Assembly (NCBI GenBank): GCA_037833965.1
Contig: AP031353.1
Span: 870,501-934,500 of the forward strand
Length of the DNA stretch: 64,000 nt
Source: Marchantia polymorpha subsp. ruderalis
Taxonomy: Eukaryota; Streptophyta; Marchantiopsida; Marchantiales; Marchantiaceae
Direction of reading: 5' to 3'
Position numbers and translations under genes: made by a program
In this document: one piece after another, positions 10,014-21,224 of the stretch
How the letters are laid out: each line of letters opens with the position of its first letter
How positions within the stretch are numbered: position 1 is the first letter of the stretch
Notes under the pieces: model-generated
Database searches by the model: none
Seen by the model: the letters and a program-made list of their open reading frames with translations, nothing else
Told to the model about the DNA's origin: nothing

Positions 10014-12395
10014 ATGGGGAATTTGGTGCGCGCTTGTTTGGGCAGGGACTACAGCGCGCTTCACTTCCAGAGGAGGCGAAAGCTCGCCTGGAATCTCTGG
10101 ATCATGTGTAAGGTCATATGCTCTGCTGTGTTCGATAATACGCCCAGATCTGCTCAGGCCGACGACAATGCAGCTCTGAACCAGCGTTCTGCTGCTGCAA
10201 TGTCTCCATCCACTCTACTCAAGCTGCTATACAAGCGGCACGTCTTAAAGTCTCAAATGGACGCGCAAGCCTTGAGCAGGTGCCACAATTGTTCCAAGGA
10301 CACAGAGTGTAAGTTTTGCTCCTCCACCTCCAAAACCAACTCCTCCTCTGCTTCTCCGGCTTCCTCCAAGCGAGAGGCAGATCATGGATCCAGTATCTTG
10401 CACGAGAAAGAGATGGGCGATCTCTCACAATCTAGAGCTCTAGAGATTCTGTATCGGCTTAACTCCGAGGTCCAAAAGCTGACGACCAAGTTGGAGAAGG
10501 AAGAGGAGGAAGTGAAGAAGTTGAAGGACGAGATATCGTCTCTGAGGGCCACTGCTGCCTTCGGCACTAGCAATGCGGTGCAGTCTCCAAAGTCTAATCA
10601 GATTCAGGCACAGGCGGCAACTGGAAACTTGCTGTCGGATGGAAGATCCGCGCGCGAGGATTCCAACCCGTTCCACGAGTTCTGCCTCTCGAATGGCGGC
10701 CAATTGGTCAAGCTGGAAAACGTCTACATGTTCCAACCAGTTGTGTACAAGTCTCAGAAGCCTTGTGATGAGGCAATGCTGGGAGGTTTGACCACCACTA
10801 CCACCACTACTGGTAGGATGCACGACAATGCCGTATCTGGAAATTGTAACTCGAAGGTAGAGGATCAGCAGCAGCATCTGCTGCATCACAGTGCAGATCT
10901 ACTGCACCAGCAACATCAACAGCAGCAACAACAATCGGCTCGGAAAGTTGGGGCGAAGTTTGTGCGGGAACACTCTCTGGGAGAAGGGCTTCGGCCATTG
11001 AAGGTGCAGTCCAATGCTCGTCGAAGCGTAGACTGCAAATGCTCTCCGTTGCATTTCCAGCAGCTGCAGCAGCTGGAGCGCGAGAATCAGACTCCGTGCG
11101 GAATGGACCTCAACTCTCCCACTCGCACAGAGATTGAGATGGACGAGCTAGATAACTTGTCCAATTGTTCGTTCGAATCTGCCGATACGAGGGACTTCGA
11201 GGGTGTGGTGGCCACTGCCAAATGCCTCAAGAGGCCCGCCCCGGAGGATTTCCCAGACCAAATGGACTGGTCGTCAGAAGACTCCGCAATGGACCACCAT
11301 TCCATGCACATGCACAGAGAAAAGAGCTTGCATTGGACGCCCACCGATCCAGAAATCGTGGCAAGCCGCCGCCAAGTGCAACAGCGGTATCAAGAGCTGG
11401 AGGAGAAGCTTTTGAAGATTCTTCAGAGCCCCAGACGAGAAATTCTGCCTCAGCTTTGGAGCTCCAACTCGAGCTCGTGCTCGAGCTCAGGAAGCTCAAC
11501 TCCTCGGAGCACAACAGGTTCAGTATCTGGCCATCAGGCCAATGCTGCTGCGGGTAATGGTGGTGGTTTGTTTTGGTACAGCGCTCGAAAGCTAGACTCC
11601 ACTAGAACGCGTCCAGATCTGACCATTGATACGAAATTTGATACCGAGGTCGTCGATTTTGCCAATCAAACCAGCCCAGCCAGTAGCGAAGCACCGACTC
11701 TCAATGTGCCTGTGCCTGTGGTGATGGCTCCCCTCCCTCCTCCTCCTCCCCCACCTCCTGCAAAGGTCCAGACTCTTCCTTCGGCGACTAATACTGTATC
11801 AGAGTTCTGTGTAGGCAAGTACGATCCCAAGGTTCCACTGCATCGTCGTGGCACTCGTCAAGGGGAAAAAGTGAACGTGGCTGCCCTTGCCAGTCCAGAT
11901 CTAAGCCGACTCGCAGAATCTTCATCAGAGATGGCAGCGGAGTCTGATGGGCAGTTACAGCTGACGACATATGTCAACAGGAATGTATATGCAGATGCCA
12001 AGGCAACTGAAGGAGAGTCCACACGAGAGCCAGAAGGATCATCGATTCGGTCTGCAGATCACTTGTGGGAGGAGGAAAATGATTGTGATTCAGATTTAGA
12101 GGAAGTCGCCCTGGAGACTTACAAGGTCTACAAATCAGGCGACATATACAGACACGACAACCGCACCAGAAACCATCGACCTGAGCGAGACTCAGAAGCA
12201 CTGCTATCCATAGCCGATAGCACTTTGTACAGAGAAAGTCAAGGCAGCACCAGCAGCATGAGCAGTGGAACAAACCACTTGAAACGAAACTTATCCTTCG
12301 GCCCCGTGGGGACGCGGACCCAAACCAGGTTTGGAGTAGAAGCAGCAAGATTGTCGTTGAGAAAGCATGGCCTCCAAAGACGAGGTTCATTTTGA
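10014..12395 (+). CDS. Unrecognised 793-aa low-complexity protein with two coiled coils
   Basis: This is a single uninterrupted frame. It is open a few codons further upstream, but the first ATG is at 10014 (MGNLVRACLGRDYSALHFQR). A Cys cluster CHNCSKDTECKFC lies at residues 90-102 and could bind a metal. A charged coiled coil follows at 142-180 (EVQKLTTKLEKEEEEVKKL), then a Gln/His run near 297-308. A second short helix lies at about 450-472 (QVQQRYQELEEKLLKIL). Ser-rich tracts follow, and a poly-Pro run at about 572-583 (LPPPPPPPPA) of the kind that binds profilin, SH3 or WW partners. The tail is basic and Ser-rich (LSLRKHGLQRRGSF). There is no signal peptide or membrane segment. I see no enzyme domain and cannot name the family. 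The mix of coiled coils and disorder recalls plant scaffold or polarity proteins, but only loosely. Codon use and length make coding very likely. Confidence 0.75.
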   Translation: MGNLVRACLGRDYSALHFQRRRKLAWNLWIMCKVICSAVFDNTPRSAQADDNAALNQRSAAAMSPSTLLKLLYKRHVLKSQMDAQALSRCHNCSKDTECKFCSSTSKTNSSSASPASSKREADHGSSILHEKEMGDLSQSRALEILYRLNSEVQKLTTKLEKEEEEVKKLKDEISSLRATAAFGTSNAVQSPKSNQIQAQAATGNLLSDGRSAREDSNPFHEFCLSNGGQLVKLENVYMFQPVVYKSQKPCDEAMLGGLTTTTTTTGRMHDNAVSGNCNSKVEDQQQHLLHHSADLLHQQHQQQQQQSARKVGAKFVREHSLGEGLRPLKVQSNARRSVDCKCSPLHFQQLQQLERENQTPCGMDLNSPTRTEIEMDELDNLSNCSFESADTRDFEGVVATAKCLKRPAPEDFPDQMDWSSEDSAMDHHSMHMHREKSLHWTPTDPEIVASRRQVQQRYQELEEKLLKILQSPRREILPQLWSSNSSSCSSSGSSTPRSTTGSVSGHQANAAAGNGGGLFWYSARKLDSTRTRPDLTIDTKFDTEVVDFANQTSPASSEAPTLNVPVPVVMAPLPPPPPPPPAKVQTLPSATNTVSEFCVGKYDPKVPLHRRGTRQGEKVNVAALASPDLSRLAESSSEMAAESDGQLQLTTYVNRNVYADAKATEGESTREPEGSSIRSADHLWEEENDCDSDLEEVALETYKVYKSGDIYRHDNRTRNHRPERDSEALLSIADSTLYRESQGSTSSMSSGTNHLKRNLSFGPVGTRTQTRFGVEAARLSLRKHGLQRRGSF

Positions 12396-13110
12396 CAGAC
12401 AGTACTGTACTGGAACTCCCATCGCTATCATTAGAATTACTAGAAGAAGTCTGTCGTAGTACGTACACTACTGTATTATAGGTCTTCAGACACTTGATCT
12501 TCTCCTCGCCGTTGCAAATGCTGCTTCTGTGTAAAGTATGTACCTGATCATTTATTTTTTGGTTAGCGTTTGCAGTGTGTGTGTGTCTGTCTCTAGATGT
12601 AGGTCTAGAGCTGTAGAGCTGTATCTTAGTAATTCGATCTGTACTAGTAGAAAGAATGAAAGGCGTGTATCCCTTTTGTCATGCTCCCTTGTCCCTTTTC
12701 AGCTTTTATTTGGGGGCTTAGTTCATCACTTCTCATTCTCGTGCTCACCTGCTCCTGCTTCTTCTTCTGCTTGTGCTTGAGCTCGGAGGCTGATCAAAGC
12801 AGCAACAGGAAAAGCAAATGCACAGCAGTGAGGGGCATCTAGATCACCACATAGACGCCTAATGAGAAGTGATGGGATATCGTTCCTGTGTTGAAAGTTG
12901 GTCGGTAGTGAAACTCGATTTCTACACTGGCGTTCTAATCATAAAGTTGTCGTATCGTTAAGAGAAATCAATGGCATTCCGATGGGCTCCTCCACTCATT
13001 GGAGGACATACATAGTTAGAAACAGTACTACCCTAGCGTTGTACTTCCCCTTTTGCTAGATCATATGATTAGAATACGAGTGTAAGAAATAAAGATTTTG
13101 GCTAGTAGAG
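12396..13110 (+). other. 3' UTR of the 793-aa gene
   Basis: The stretch after the stop has no domain-bearing frame and ends with a canonical AATAAA at 13088-13093. GT-rich and CT-rich runs follow within 40 bases. This is the clearest poly(A) region in the window. Confidence 0.55.
13088..13093 (+). terminator. Poly(A) signal AATAAA of the 793-aa gene
   Basis: An exact AATAAA lies about 690 bases after the stop codon at 12395, with a GT-rich stretch (TTGTCGTCTCGTTGTGTTGT) shortly after it, as expected of a cleavage region. Confidence 0.5.
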
Positions 13111-13749
13111 TGGTGGCTGTTGTCGTCTCGTTGTGTTGTCGTCTCGTCTTGTCTTGCTCCTGGCAGTGTACTGGCCAGCCAACGTACCTTCACATGACGT
13201 TACAGTCCACTTTGAACGATCAAACGCATCCATGGAGCTGATTACAAAGGGACTCAGCTACTCTTGCTCGATGAGGACGGATCATCGGGCTTCCGGATCA
13301 GCGTTCCATTCACTGTCCTCGTACCCGGTGCTTCTCTAGATCTGGATCATTATCTTCCTCGACTCGGCATCGTGTGGGCTGATCTAACTTCGACACGGCA
13401 CGTTTGGATTACAATCGATGGATACTCTCCCTCTCTCTCTCTCTCTCACTCTTTTGCTCTCTATTTCACTCTCCGCCCTCGTAGTCGGATACGAAGAGGG
13501 GTATTGATTCGGGTTTTCCCATTCGATAACCAACGCAGTCTGAAGGCTCTGGACGTCTCCACGAGAACCACAATACGGAGGCCATCATGACACAGTTGGT
13601 ACGGGCACAATCGCATCCACTCCGGAGAAGCAGCATCAAGACATGCTCTTAATTTTGCAAAGGCAGGGTCGACAACAGCTCTATCTTCCTCCAAGCTAAG
13701 GGGAGAAGAGCAGTATGATCATATGTTAAGTACCCAGATGAGCGTGAAT

Positions 13750-13821
13750 TGTAAAGCATAGAATGACATGTATATAATTATATCTTTTTATATTTATATA
13801 TGTCATTCTATACTTTCTACA
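13750..13821. repeat. 72-bp imperfect inverted repeat (MITE-like hairpin)
   Basis: Arms of about 20 bp face each other around an AT-rich centre. The core ATAGAATGACAT (13758-13769) is exactly reverse-complemented at 13800-13811. The outer parts read TGTAAAG on the left and CTTTCTACA on the right, differing by a 2-base gap. No clear target duplication is seen. It may be a tiny MITE or a foldback remnant. Confidence 0.6.
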
Positions 13822-16540
13822 TTTCTTCAAATTGCTTGAGACTCACCAACTGTAGATATACTTGACAACAAACAACAAATTGTAGAAGGCTCCAAGGTTT
13901 CATATATATAAACTCATTAAATGTTGAGATTGACACCCATTAGTATTGTTAAATTAGTCATCATGGAACCTGTATACCCCGAGGGGTGTATGGGTTACAT
14001 GATAACTAGTCGGTTCTTAACTGGTTCCTATATGTTGACTTATCTTCATGCCGTGTGATATTTCGGATATATGATCCTTGTTATGCACCCCACCAGCTCA
14101 ATCTTAAGACTCGTATTTTAGTATATGTACATGTAAGAGTTCACGATGTCGAAAAGTCAAAAAGTTAAGAACTTTTTAGCATTTCTTTGTCACTACGTTT
14201 TTAGTGGTAGGTTGCAGTGATCGTTTGGACTAGTATTAAAAAATTCTTCATGCTTCTTTCATGCAATATTTCATCCTCAATATTTATAGGATTTAACACT
14301 ATAGTCAAAGCTTTGAAAAAAATAATTAGTCCATAAAATATAGAAGACTAGATCAAGAGTGGTTTTGACGAGGTGACGAGATAATTTTTGTTGAGCCAAA
14401 AGTATTGTTGACACGTGGAGATAGTTGAGAAGTTATCCTTTCAACAAATTGGTTGAAGTATGTTGAGGATTAGAGGAATGAAAATCTGCCGTGATGATAA
14501 GAGGGGTGTATGGTAACTTATGCAAGTATAACTAAGAATGAAACATACTAGAAGTATGATTATTATGAGTGAGAATGTTTGATAAATATTAGCTCATAGA
14601 ATAGTAGACTTCACATGTTAATTTTTTGAATAATCTAGTCTCATTGCTAATCATCAAACTTCCATACTTTCATACAAGATTACTAGACGGGTCTTTTATT
14701 TGGGAACAATACAGTATTGTATTTGTACATTAGCAAAAAATGATGTATTGTGATTTAGATAAGGAAGTGATTACTCATATACAAATCAATTAGAAAAAAG
14801 CATTATCTAGTAAAAAATTACATAACTTTCATACTAAATTGTTATAATCTCAAAGATCTTTAAAGATGTACGTATGTGAAAAAAAATTAAAAAACGCACA
14901 GATTCAAGATAATACAATCTAAATGAAAATTTAACTAACCTCTAAGAGCAAATGGTTACGCCTCATGGTATTTTTCATCTTCAACCTTATGTCGGAAAAG
15001 GTGATGCTGAAAGAATAAGAAGTGTAAAATGAAAGCAATACAAGTAACATTTGCAAAAAAATTTATCTGATATATATTATCTGATGATTAAAAAAACTTC
15101 AACTAAAACCTGAAAAGTTGACTATCATATAGCACACAATCAATCCATAACAGGTATCCTGATATTCATATAACAGACTCAAACAATTTTTATAAACTAC
15201 TAAAAGATTAGTTTTACTGAATTAAATACTCAATTATATCTCGAAGATAGCTATACCAATGTGTATAGAGATGAGACAAGAAGAGATCTATCAACATACA
15301 ACGGCTTTTCAAGTTGATATTTCAACACCTTTAAGTACATCATCTATTCCGTATATGTGTGTAAAATACGTCAAAAAAAAAGTGGTGGCTGTAGGTTGAA
15401 GGATGTATTCCGGTATTCTATGCTCCTCAACCTATTCCATGATATCAGATCGTTATAATCGAGCCATATAAGAAGTATCACGTGTCTCAACTTGACATCC
15501 AACTTCTATAGTCCAAACTTGTACTACTCCAGCAACTTAGTCGAATCCACTTCGTAGAATCTTTAAAGTCAAGCTGAGAACTTCTTATGTCATAAATACC
15601 TTGCTTACTCTAACGCAAAGTGCCGTGGTCAAAATAAGAGAACCCAAACTCATCCAAGTTTCTCCATGGGTTCACTCGCGAACCTAACAAGAATCAACTT
15701 AAAAGCAAGTTTAGCTTCTTCATTAAACTCAAAAAGAAACTTACGAAAAAATGTGGACATGATAACACGATTCCATCAACCCTAGTTGCATATATCGTGT
15801 GTGCAAAGTCCACGACGAGACATGCAGTCTGACCTGAAGCACGGCTGATTCCCTTTCCTGGGGTCTGTCAAGTCCATCGTCAAAATTGTTGCACTTGACT
15901 TGTGCCTTGGTCTGATCTCTGTCCACCCACACCGTCATGTAACGCTCGTCGCGGAATTTAAATAACGTCGCGGGGTTGTTGCCAATACCAATAACAACAA
16001 CAAACAATAATCACAGTAAAAACCTCTGCCCGAAGACCGGTGGAGTCGCAGTTCGTGCAAGGCGACCCGAACCGGTCAGTCTGTTTGTCCGGCGGTTCAA
16101 GATCCCTTCCCGCACAAGAAAGGACAGAATCTGTCAGGGAAGCCCTCCCTGAGGAAAGCACGAAGGCCGGACGGACAGACGGAAAGGACAGACGGCCGGA
16201 CGGAACGGGGCGTGGCTTTGGCGCCGAGGCGCCTAGGCGCCTTGCAAGAATACAGTTTGAAACAAGCGATTTTTCGATGGGCAGGAGGAATCGAGAGAAG
16301 CAACGAGAGGACGAGAGAGTCGCCCGCTGACGCATTGCTCCGCGCACGAGGTGCCTGGACAGAAAGAACCCGACGTGATGCGTCGTCGGGGGCGGCGGGG
16401 GGGCTCAAATTCCCATGTCTTCGCTCGCAGTGAGGTGCAGTGACGTGATCATAGGGCTGCATTTGACATGTTCGTCGTCGAGACATGATCGGCCGTCGAA
16501 GACTGGGTCAACATCCGCTCGAGTTGGAATTTGACTCTTG
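13822..16540. other. AT-rich gene-free DNA, turning GC-rich after 15.9 kb
   Basis: 13.8-15.7 kb is AT-rich with no coding frame or recognisable domain. It is probably old repeat DNA, but I cannot assign a family. From about 15.95 kb GC rises into the presumed promoter and leader of the cupin gene, giving chance frames on both strands. Confidence 0.45.
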
Positions 16541-16567
16541 AATGGAGGGAATGGAAGGAATGGAAGG
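16541..16567 (+). repeat. Short GGAATGGAA tandem repeat
   Basis: GGAATGGAA-type units repeat three times in the presumed leader of the cupin gene. They create a run of ATGGAGGG-like starts and a spurious MEGMEGMEG frame. This is a microsatellite, not a coding repeat. Confidence 0.6.
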
Positions 16568-16761
16568 AATCGGACCTCGCCTGCGAACGTATGAAGTCTC
16601 AATGGATTCTTTCGTATTTTTGTCAAGGTACATTTTCTCGTCACTTAATTTGATCGCATTCTTGGTGAGGAACACAATCAGTCAATCATTCAATCTATCA
16701 GTCAGTGGGTGGTATTCCGAGACGTGGGTAGATCGATTGGACGATCAATTGACAGGGCGGT

Positions 16762-17328
16762 ATGGGGATTCAGGAGCTGCGGGATTCCTTCAATTTGAAA
16801 CCCAATCCCGAAGGAGGAGAGTATGCAGAATCGTTTCGAGATGATGCGATCGTGCTCCGGAAAGAAACCCTTCCGTCGAGGTTTAAGGTGGGCCGGCCTG
16901 TATGTACTGCAATTTACTTCCTGTTGCCCACGGGAAGCGTGTCAAAATTGCACCGAATTCCGTCGGCCGAGGTGTGGCACTTCTATGACGGCGAGCCGCT
17001 GACGGTCTTTGAGCTGAATGGTGAGACCAATGCGATGAAGCACACGGTTTTGGGTCGAGATATTGCAGCAGGGCAGCTGCCTCAGTACGTCGTCCCACCC
17101 AACGTTTGGTTCGGCGCGTACCCCACGAGCGACTACCGAGTGGATGTTGCAAGTGCAGCTGTGGAGAAACTTCCTGATAGATCAAAAGAGGATCATTACT
17201 CGTTCGTAGGTTGTACTGTGGCTCCTGCCTTCGAGTTCGTAGATTTTGAGCTTGCCAAGCGCTCGGAGCTCGTCTCCTCCTTCCCTCAGGCTAAAGCCTT
17301 CATCGAGCTTCTCACTGACGCCGAGTGA
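16762..17328 (+). CDS. DUF985 (cupin_5) family protein
   Basis: This is an intronless 188-aa protein matching the full length of the DUF985/cupin_5 family, a single-domain RmlC-like beta barrel. The N-terminus has the family opening (LKPNPEGGEYAESFRDD, residues 12-28). TAIYFLLPTGSVSKLHRI lies at 49-66, with the barrel residues H64, E70, W72 and H73 (SAEVWHFYDGEPL, 68-80). VPPNVWFGAYP lies at 111-121, and the C-terminal strand CTVAPAFEFVDFELA at 151-165. The reaction is not established for the family, and some members have been linked to sugar epimerase-like folds. No targeting peptide is evident, so it is probably cytosolic. The ATG at 16762 is the natural start because the family motif begins about 12 residues later. 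An AATAAA follows at 17372. Nothing is broken. Confidence 0.92.
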   Translation: MGIQELRDSFNLKPNPEGGEYAESFRDDAIVLRKETLPSRFKVGRPVCTAIYFLLPTGSVSKLHRIPSAEVWHFYDGEPLTVFELNGETNAMKHTVLGRDIAAGQLPQYVVPPNVWFGAYPTSDYRVDVASAAVEKLPDRSKEDHYSFVGCTVAPAFEFVDFELAKRSELVSSFPQAKAFIELLTDAE

Positions 17329-17371
17329 TTTGAGTGACTGACACACTGGCTCCTGTACATAATTTTTTCTG

Positions 17372-17377
17372 AATAAA
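17372..17377 (+). terminator. Poly(A) signal AATAAA of the cupin gene
   Basis: An exact AATAAA lies 44 bases after the stop codon at 17328. The 3' UTR would be very short. The sequence after it is T-rich. Confidence 0.5.
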
Positions 17378-17399
17378 GCCGATTACGACTTTTTAAATT

Positions 17400-18212
17400 G
17401 AACGTTTGAAATTCACATTTATCCCGTTCAATTTTGTCCCTTTATCGGCCGAGGACTCACCATATGTCGAGAAAAATGCATTAAAAAACTTTTTACCAGC
17501 ACCCGTGTCCTCCGTATGGCATCGTTGTCCTATGCAACAACCAATACTGAACGTCCGTATCAGAGCAACTGCTAATTTGTGGACAAGAGGGCGAATCTAC
17601 TTGCTAGTAGAGGGACACACATACACAGTTAAGGGATGACAAGTGCTTTGGCTAGCCATCATGCTTAAATCTCTATCACCATCACATCTAGCAAGATCGA
17701 CTAAGACAGACTGACCATTTTCGGTTTACAGTACTGATTGTAATTTCGTTCCTTTCGAGCTTGCATTGCACCGATTTGACAGGAATATACTTTCCGAGCG
17801 TTGTTTGCAACACCAAGCAGTAATGATGCGTGTGAAGCAGTGGGGGCGGAAAGAAAGTCACGTACCGCAGGTTTAGATTTTGTGAGTCGTGGACTGAGAA
17901 TCCCCCTACAGAACTAACTCTTCTTTCGGTTTGCTTGCCTTCGCGCATTCAGGTCGTATGCCGGGCTTTGAAAGGAATCTTCTTCGTCTTTCACTTTATG
18001 AAGCGACCATGCACGCATACTCCCTCATTTCAAATCATGCAATTCTACAATTCCAGAGCGCGAAATTTATAAGCTCCGATGGCGGACGTCTAACAAACGA
18101 GCTGTGGGAGGGATTTTCTAGGATAAGCGACGCGTTCTCGACTATCAGAAAGGATGTAAGACTGAGCGCTCAAGAATTGAAAGTTTAGAATTGGAACTCG
18201 AAGGATTTCGTC
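17400..18212. other. Spacer and presumed leader of RAD51B
   Basis: No domain-bearing frame is present. The right half must hold the promoter and 5' leader of RAD51B, whose ATG is at 18213. Short frames at 17406-17639 and 17931-18188 have no family resemblance. Confidence 0.5.
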
Positions 18213-21200
18213 ATGTCTCGTAAGCTGCTGAGGAGTATGAATCTGCCAGGTTCTACGGCAAATGTTTTTTCTGCACGAAGTCTTCATTCTGCCAAGGTAC
18301 TCATAGACTTTGTGTATGCACAAATTCTATCCGTATCCACAGAAAGCTCAAACCTTGTCATGCCAGATGAGATCAGCTCATTGTTAAAATCGCTACGTAG
18401 ATATTTGATCATGGATGTTAGCGAACCGGCTTCCTCTGGCTTCCTCCGGCTTCCCCAGGGACCGGAAAATCTGGATACATGTCTATGAATTTCTCAGGTG
18501 TAAATCGTGATGTAGGATGTACTCTGCAAGACGGAGTTGGAGCTCATGGAGCTACTGGACATGCCCTTGCCTGTCCTTTCGTCTGTCCTGGCTCGCATAT
18601 ACGACTGCGTCTGCCCTCCATATCGTTCAGTAGGTGACGATACATGTTTCAATTTTCTCTTCTCTGATATGACTTCGTCCATTGGATGTCTTTTCTGGTC
18701 TTGGAGCGCAATTGTGAAGTATATATTATGTTTCCTTGCAGGTCCTGTCATTATGGATAGAACGAAACGCGAAAGAAGTTGCGGGTGGCCATCTTCCCAC
18801 AGGCTTACGAGAGCTGGATCATGTGATGTGTGGAGGTGTTCCTTTTGGATTGATCACTGAGGTGGTTGGTGCTGCCGGTGTGGGAAAAAGTCAGGTTCGC
18901 ATTCAACTTATCATTGCCACTGTAAGGTGTGATGGGTTTCATGAGTCACTGATTGCTGTAGGTTTTAAAATTTGATGCCGAGAAATATAGGAACCAGCTG
19001 GAAATAACTGCACTGCGCTCATGGTTTGTTTAGTCAAGAGTGTAGATTTCCTCAACTTGACTCCAGAAAGGTGAGTGATGTTTTGTTTGTGTGTCTCATG
19101 AAAATGTGAATTTACTGCTTTCTGCAGATGTGCCTCATGTTATCTGTATTGACCGCCATGCCAAGATCCCTCGGCGGACTTGATGGCAGTGTGATCTACA
19201 TCGACACTGAGCACAAATTCTCTCCTGGAAGGTCCGCTTTTCTCCTTATAAGCACAAACGGTGGAATGTCATGTTCGTTAAGCATTAGAAGTCGGAGCGG
19301 GTTCCTTGCTTGCAAGTTTGAAAGTGGATGCTCATCGTGACCCACCAGCATATATCTTGCTCGTGGCTTTCAGTGAGCAAAACAAGAGACAACTGAACCT
19401 TTACCAGCCATCATTTACCTACGGACAGGATGATGGAGATAGCGCAACATAAGTTCCCAGACATTTTCAGGGATGCGGAGATGCTGCAGCAGGTACACCG
19501 GGAGGCAGTTCACCCTCCGTTGTGCTTATGTTATCAACTTTGCGAGCATCAGGATGCAACATCTGAATACAGCTTCCTGCTTTTGACTCAGTTTTTACTT
19601 GACGACATTGTCCACCTCCTTGTGCTCTCCATCGGTGTTTCACAAGACTTGACTGGTTTGGTGCAGCTGGCCCTCCGAGTTCTGGTTTTGCATCCATCTT
19701 CCGTGAATGATCTCATGGAAAGGTAACTAGTTTCCTTAACTACTTTGAAACCAAGGCGTGGCAAAATTCCTTTCGACTGTCGACCGCCAGAAGTGTGAAT
19801 TGAAGTCTTGGTACAAGTTCTAGCGCATCAGTTGGGCTACATAGTATACACAAACTCTGCTTAAAGCTTCTTAGCTTAGCTCAGCTCTCTGCACTTAGCT
19901 TCACATGCTGTGGGTGTGAGACCTATCTTATTATATTGATTATATCTATCATCGTCATGATATCCTAGTTTGAGGGCGCTTGAGAAAGCCATCATTGAGC
20001 GATCTGCAAGATTAATCGTCATCGACAGTGTAGCAGCTCTTCTGCAAAGGTACCAATATCTCATCTTCAGGTGTTTGGAGAGTTGTACATTCCATTTCTT
20101 GATTTTATGTTTCAGACTTCAGATTATTGCTTCAGACTGACGTAGCTCAATGACTTTTCTGACAGCGAGTACGGGCGCGATCGCATTATCGAGAGACAGG
20201 AGATGTTGGGCCAGCAAGCAACAATTCTGAAGTAACTAACCTTCTTAACTTCCTTCAACGAAGAAAACATCAAATGTTCTGCATGTTACTTCTGTTACAT
20301 GCGGTTGCTCTTGCCTCACTATAACTCATATGGCTGCGCTTGAGCAGGTTTCTTGCCGAGGCTTTTCGAATACCTGTCCTGGTCACGAATCAGGTTAGAA
20401 CGAAGAGCGATAACCAGTGGAGCGGTCCAGCATCAGCGAACGCGCCTCATGGTATCCATCATATTGTCAAGTGATGATAAGTGATGATAGAGTGATGAGC
20501 CATTTCTGCATCTGTCAAACTTGTTTCCTAGAAACTTTGAAATGTCAGTAGCATCAAGCTTCCCTGTCGTTGCTCTCTTCCGACAATTGCGCTCTGTTTT
20601 CGTTGTGGTACCTTTCTAGTTCCACAAAACCAGACCCCGTTTTCCCACTGATGAAGATCAACTAACTATCCTGACCTGGTAGATGCGCATAATCGGGCCA
20701 TTCCTATCGATTTTGGAGAAGGGGGATTGGAACAGCATCTAACAGCTGCTTTGGGCACCAAATGGGCCCACTCTGTCAACGTTCGGCTCGTTCTCGAGTG
20801 TACAGTTTCAGGTACAAGACTCTCAAACTTGTCATTCAGTGATCCTCTTCCCCAGTGATCGTACTGATCTTGATAGATAGTCCCGTGGCTTAAGACCTTG
20901 GGTCTGGAACTGCAAATTTAATGAGCTGTGGAGTAAAGCACGGCTGCGCAAGATGACTCCTGCGGCGTTCGTGTCTCCATTTAGCAGAAAAGATTTTGGT
21001 TACATCCTACTGGTACAGATGCCGCACGTAATAATGTTGGACTGATGGCTTGATTAGCTCAAATTTTAAATTGGCACCCTGCAGGACACTATCTTATCAA
21101 AATTGTCAAGTCGCCAATGTCTCCATCAGTTTCGTTCCCTTACCGCTTGACACAAGGAGGTCTGGAGCTTGACACGGACTCTAGGCCGAGTGGCCACATC

Positions 21201-21224
21201 AAAAAGGAGGAAACCTTCTACTAG
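18213..21224 (+). CDS. RAD51B: DNA repair protein RAD51B (RAD51 paralogue)
   Basis: There are eleven exons: 18213-18296, 18531-18629, 18742-18894, 19128-19231, 19429-19492, 19667-19722, 19969-20049, 20166-20231, 20348-20451, 20683-20811 and 21085-21224. All junctions are GT-AG and the frame is kept throughout, giving 359 aa, close to plant and animal RAD51B. The N-terminal helix-hairpin domain reads LLRSMNLPGSTANVFSAR (residues 5-22), then ELELMELLDMPL. GGHLPTGLRELDHVMCGGVP precedes Walker A GAAGVGKS (104-111, Lys110). GGLDGSVIYIDTEHKFSPGR follows. Walker B is LIVIDSVAALL (from residue 202), then IPVLVTNQVR. The C-terminal motif is IKIVKSPMSPSVSFPYRL. RAD51B belongs to the BCDX2 complex that aids RAD51 loading in homologous recombination in the nucleus. 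Compared with Arabidopsis the first junction lacks a few residues before TELELME, so a tiny missed exon is possible. The gene looks intact. Confidence 0.95.

Noticed and set aside
16542-16844. MEGMEGMEG frame ahead of the cupin gene
   Set aside because: It is created by GGAATGGAA repeats and runs into the cupin gene in another frame.
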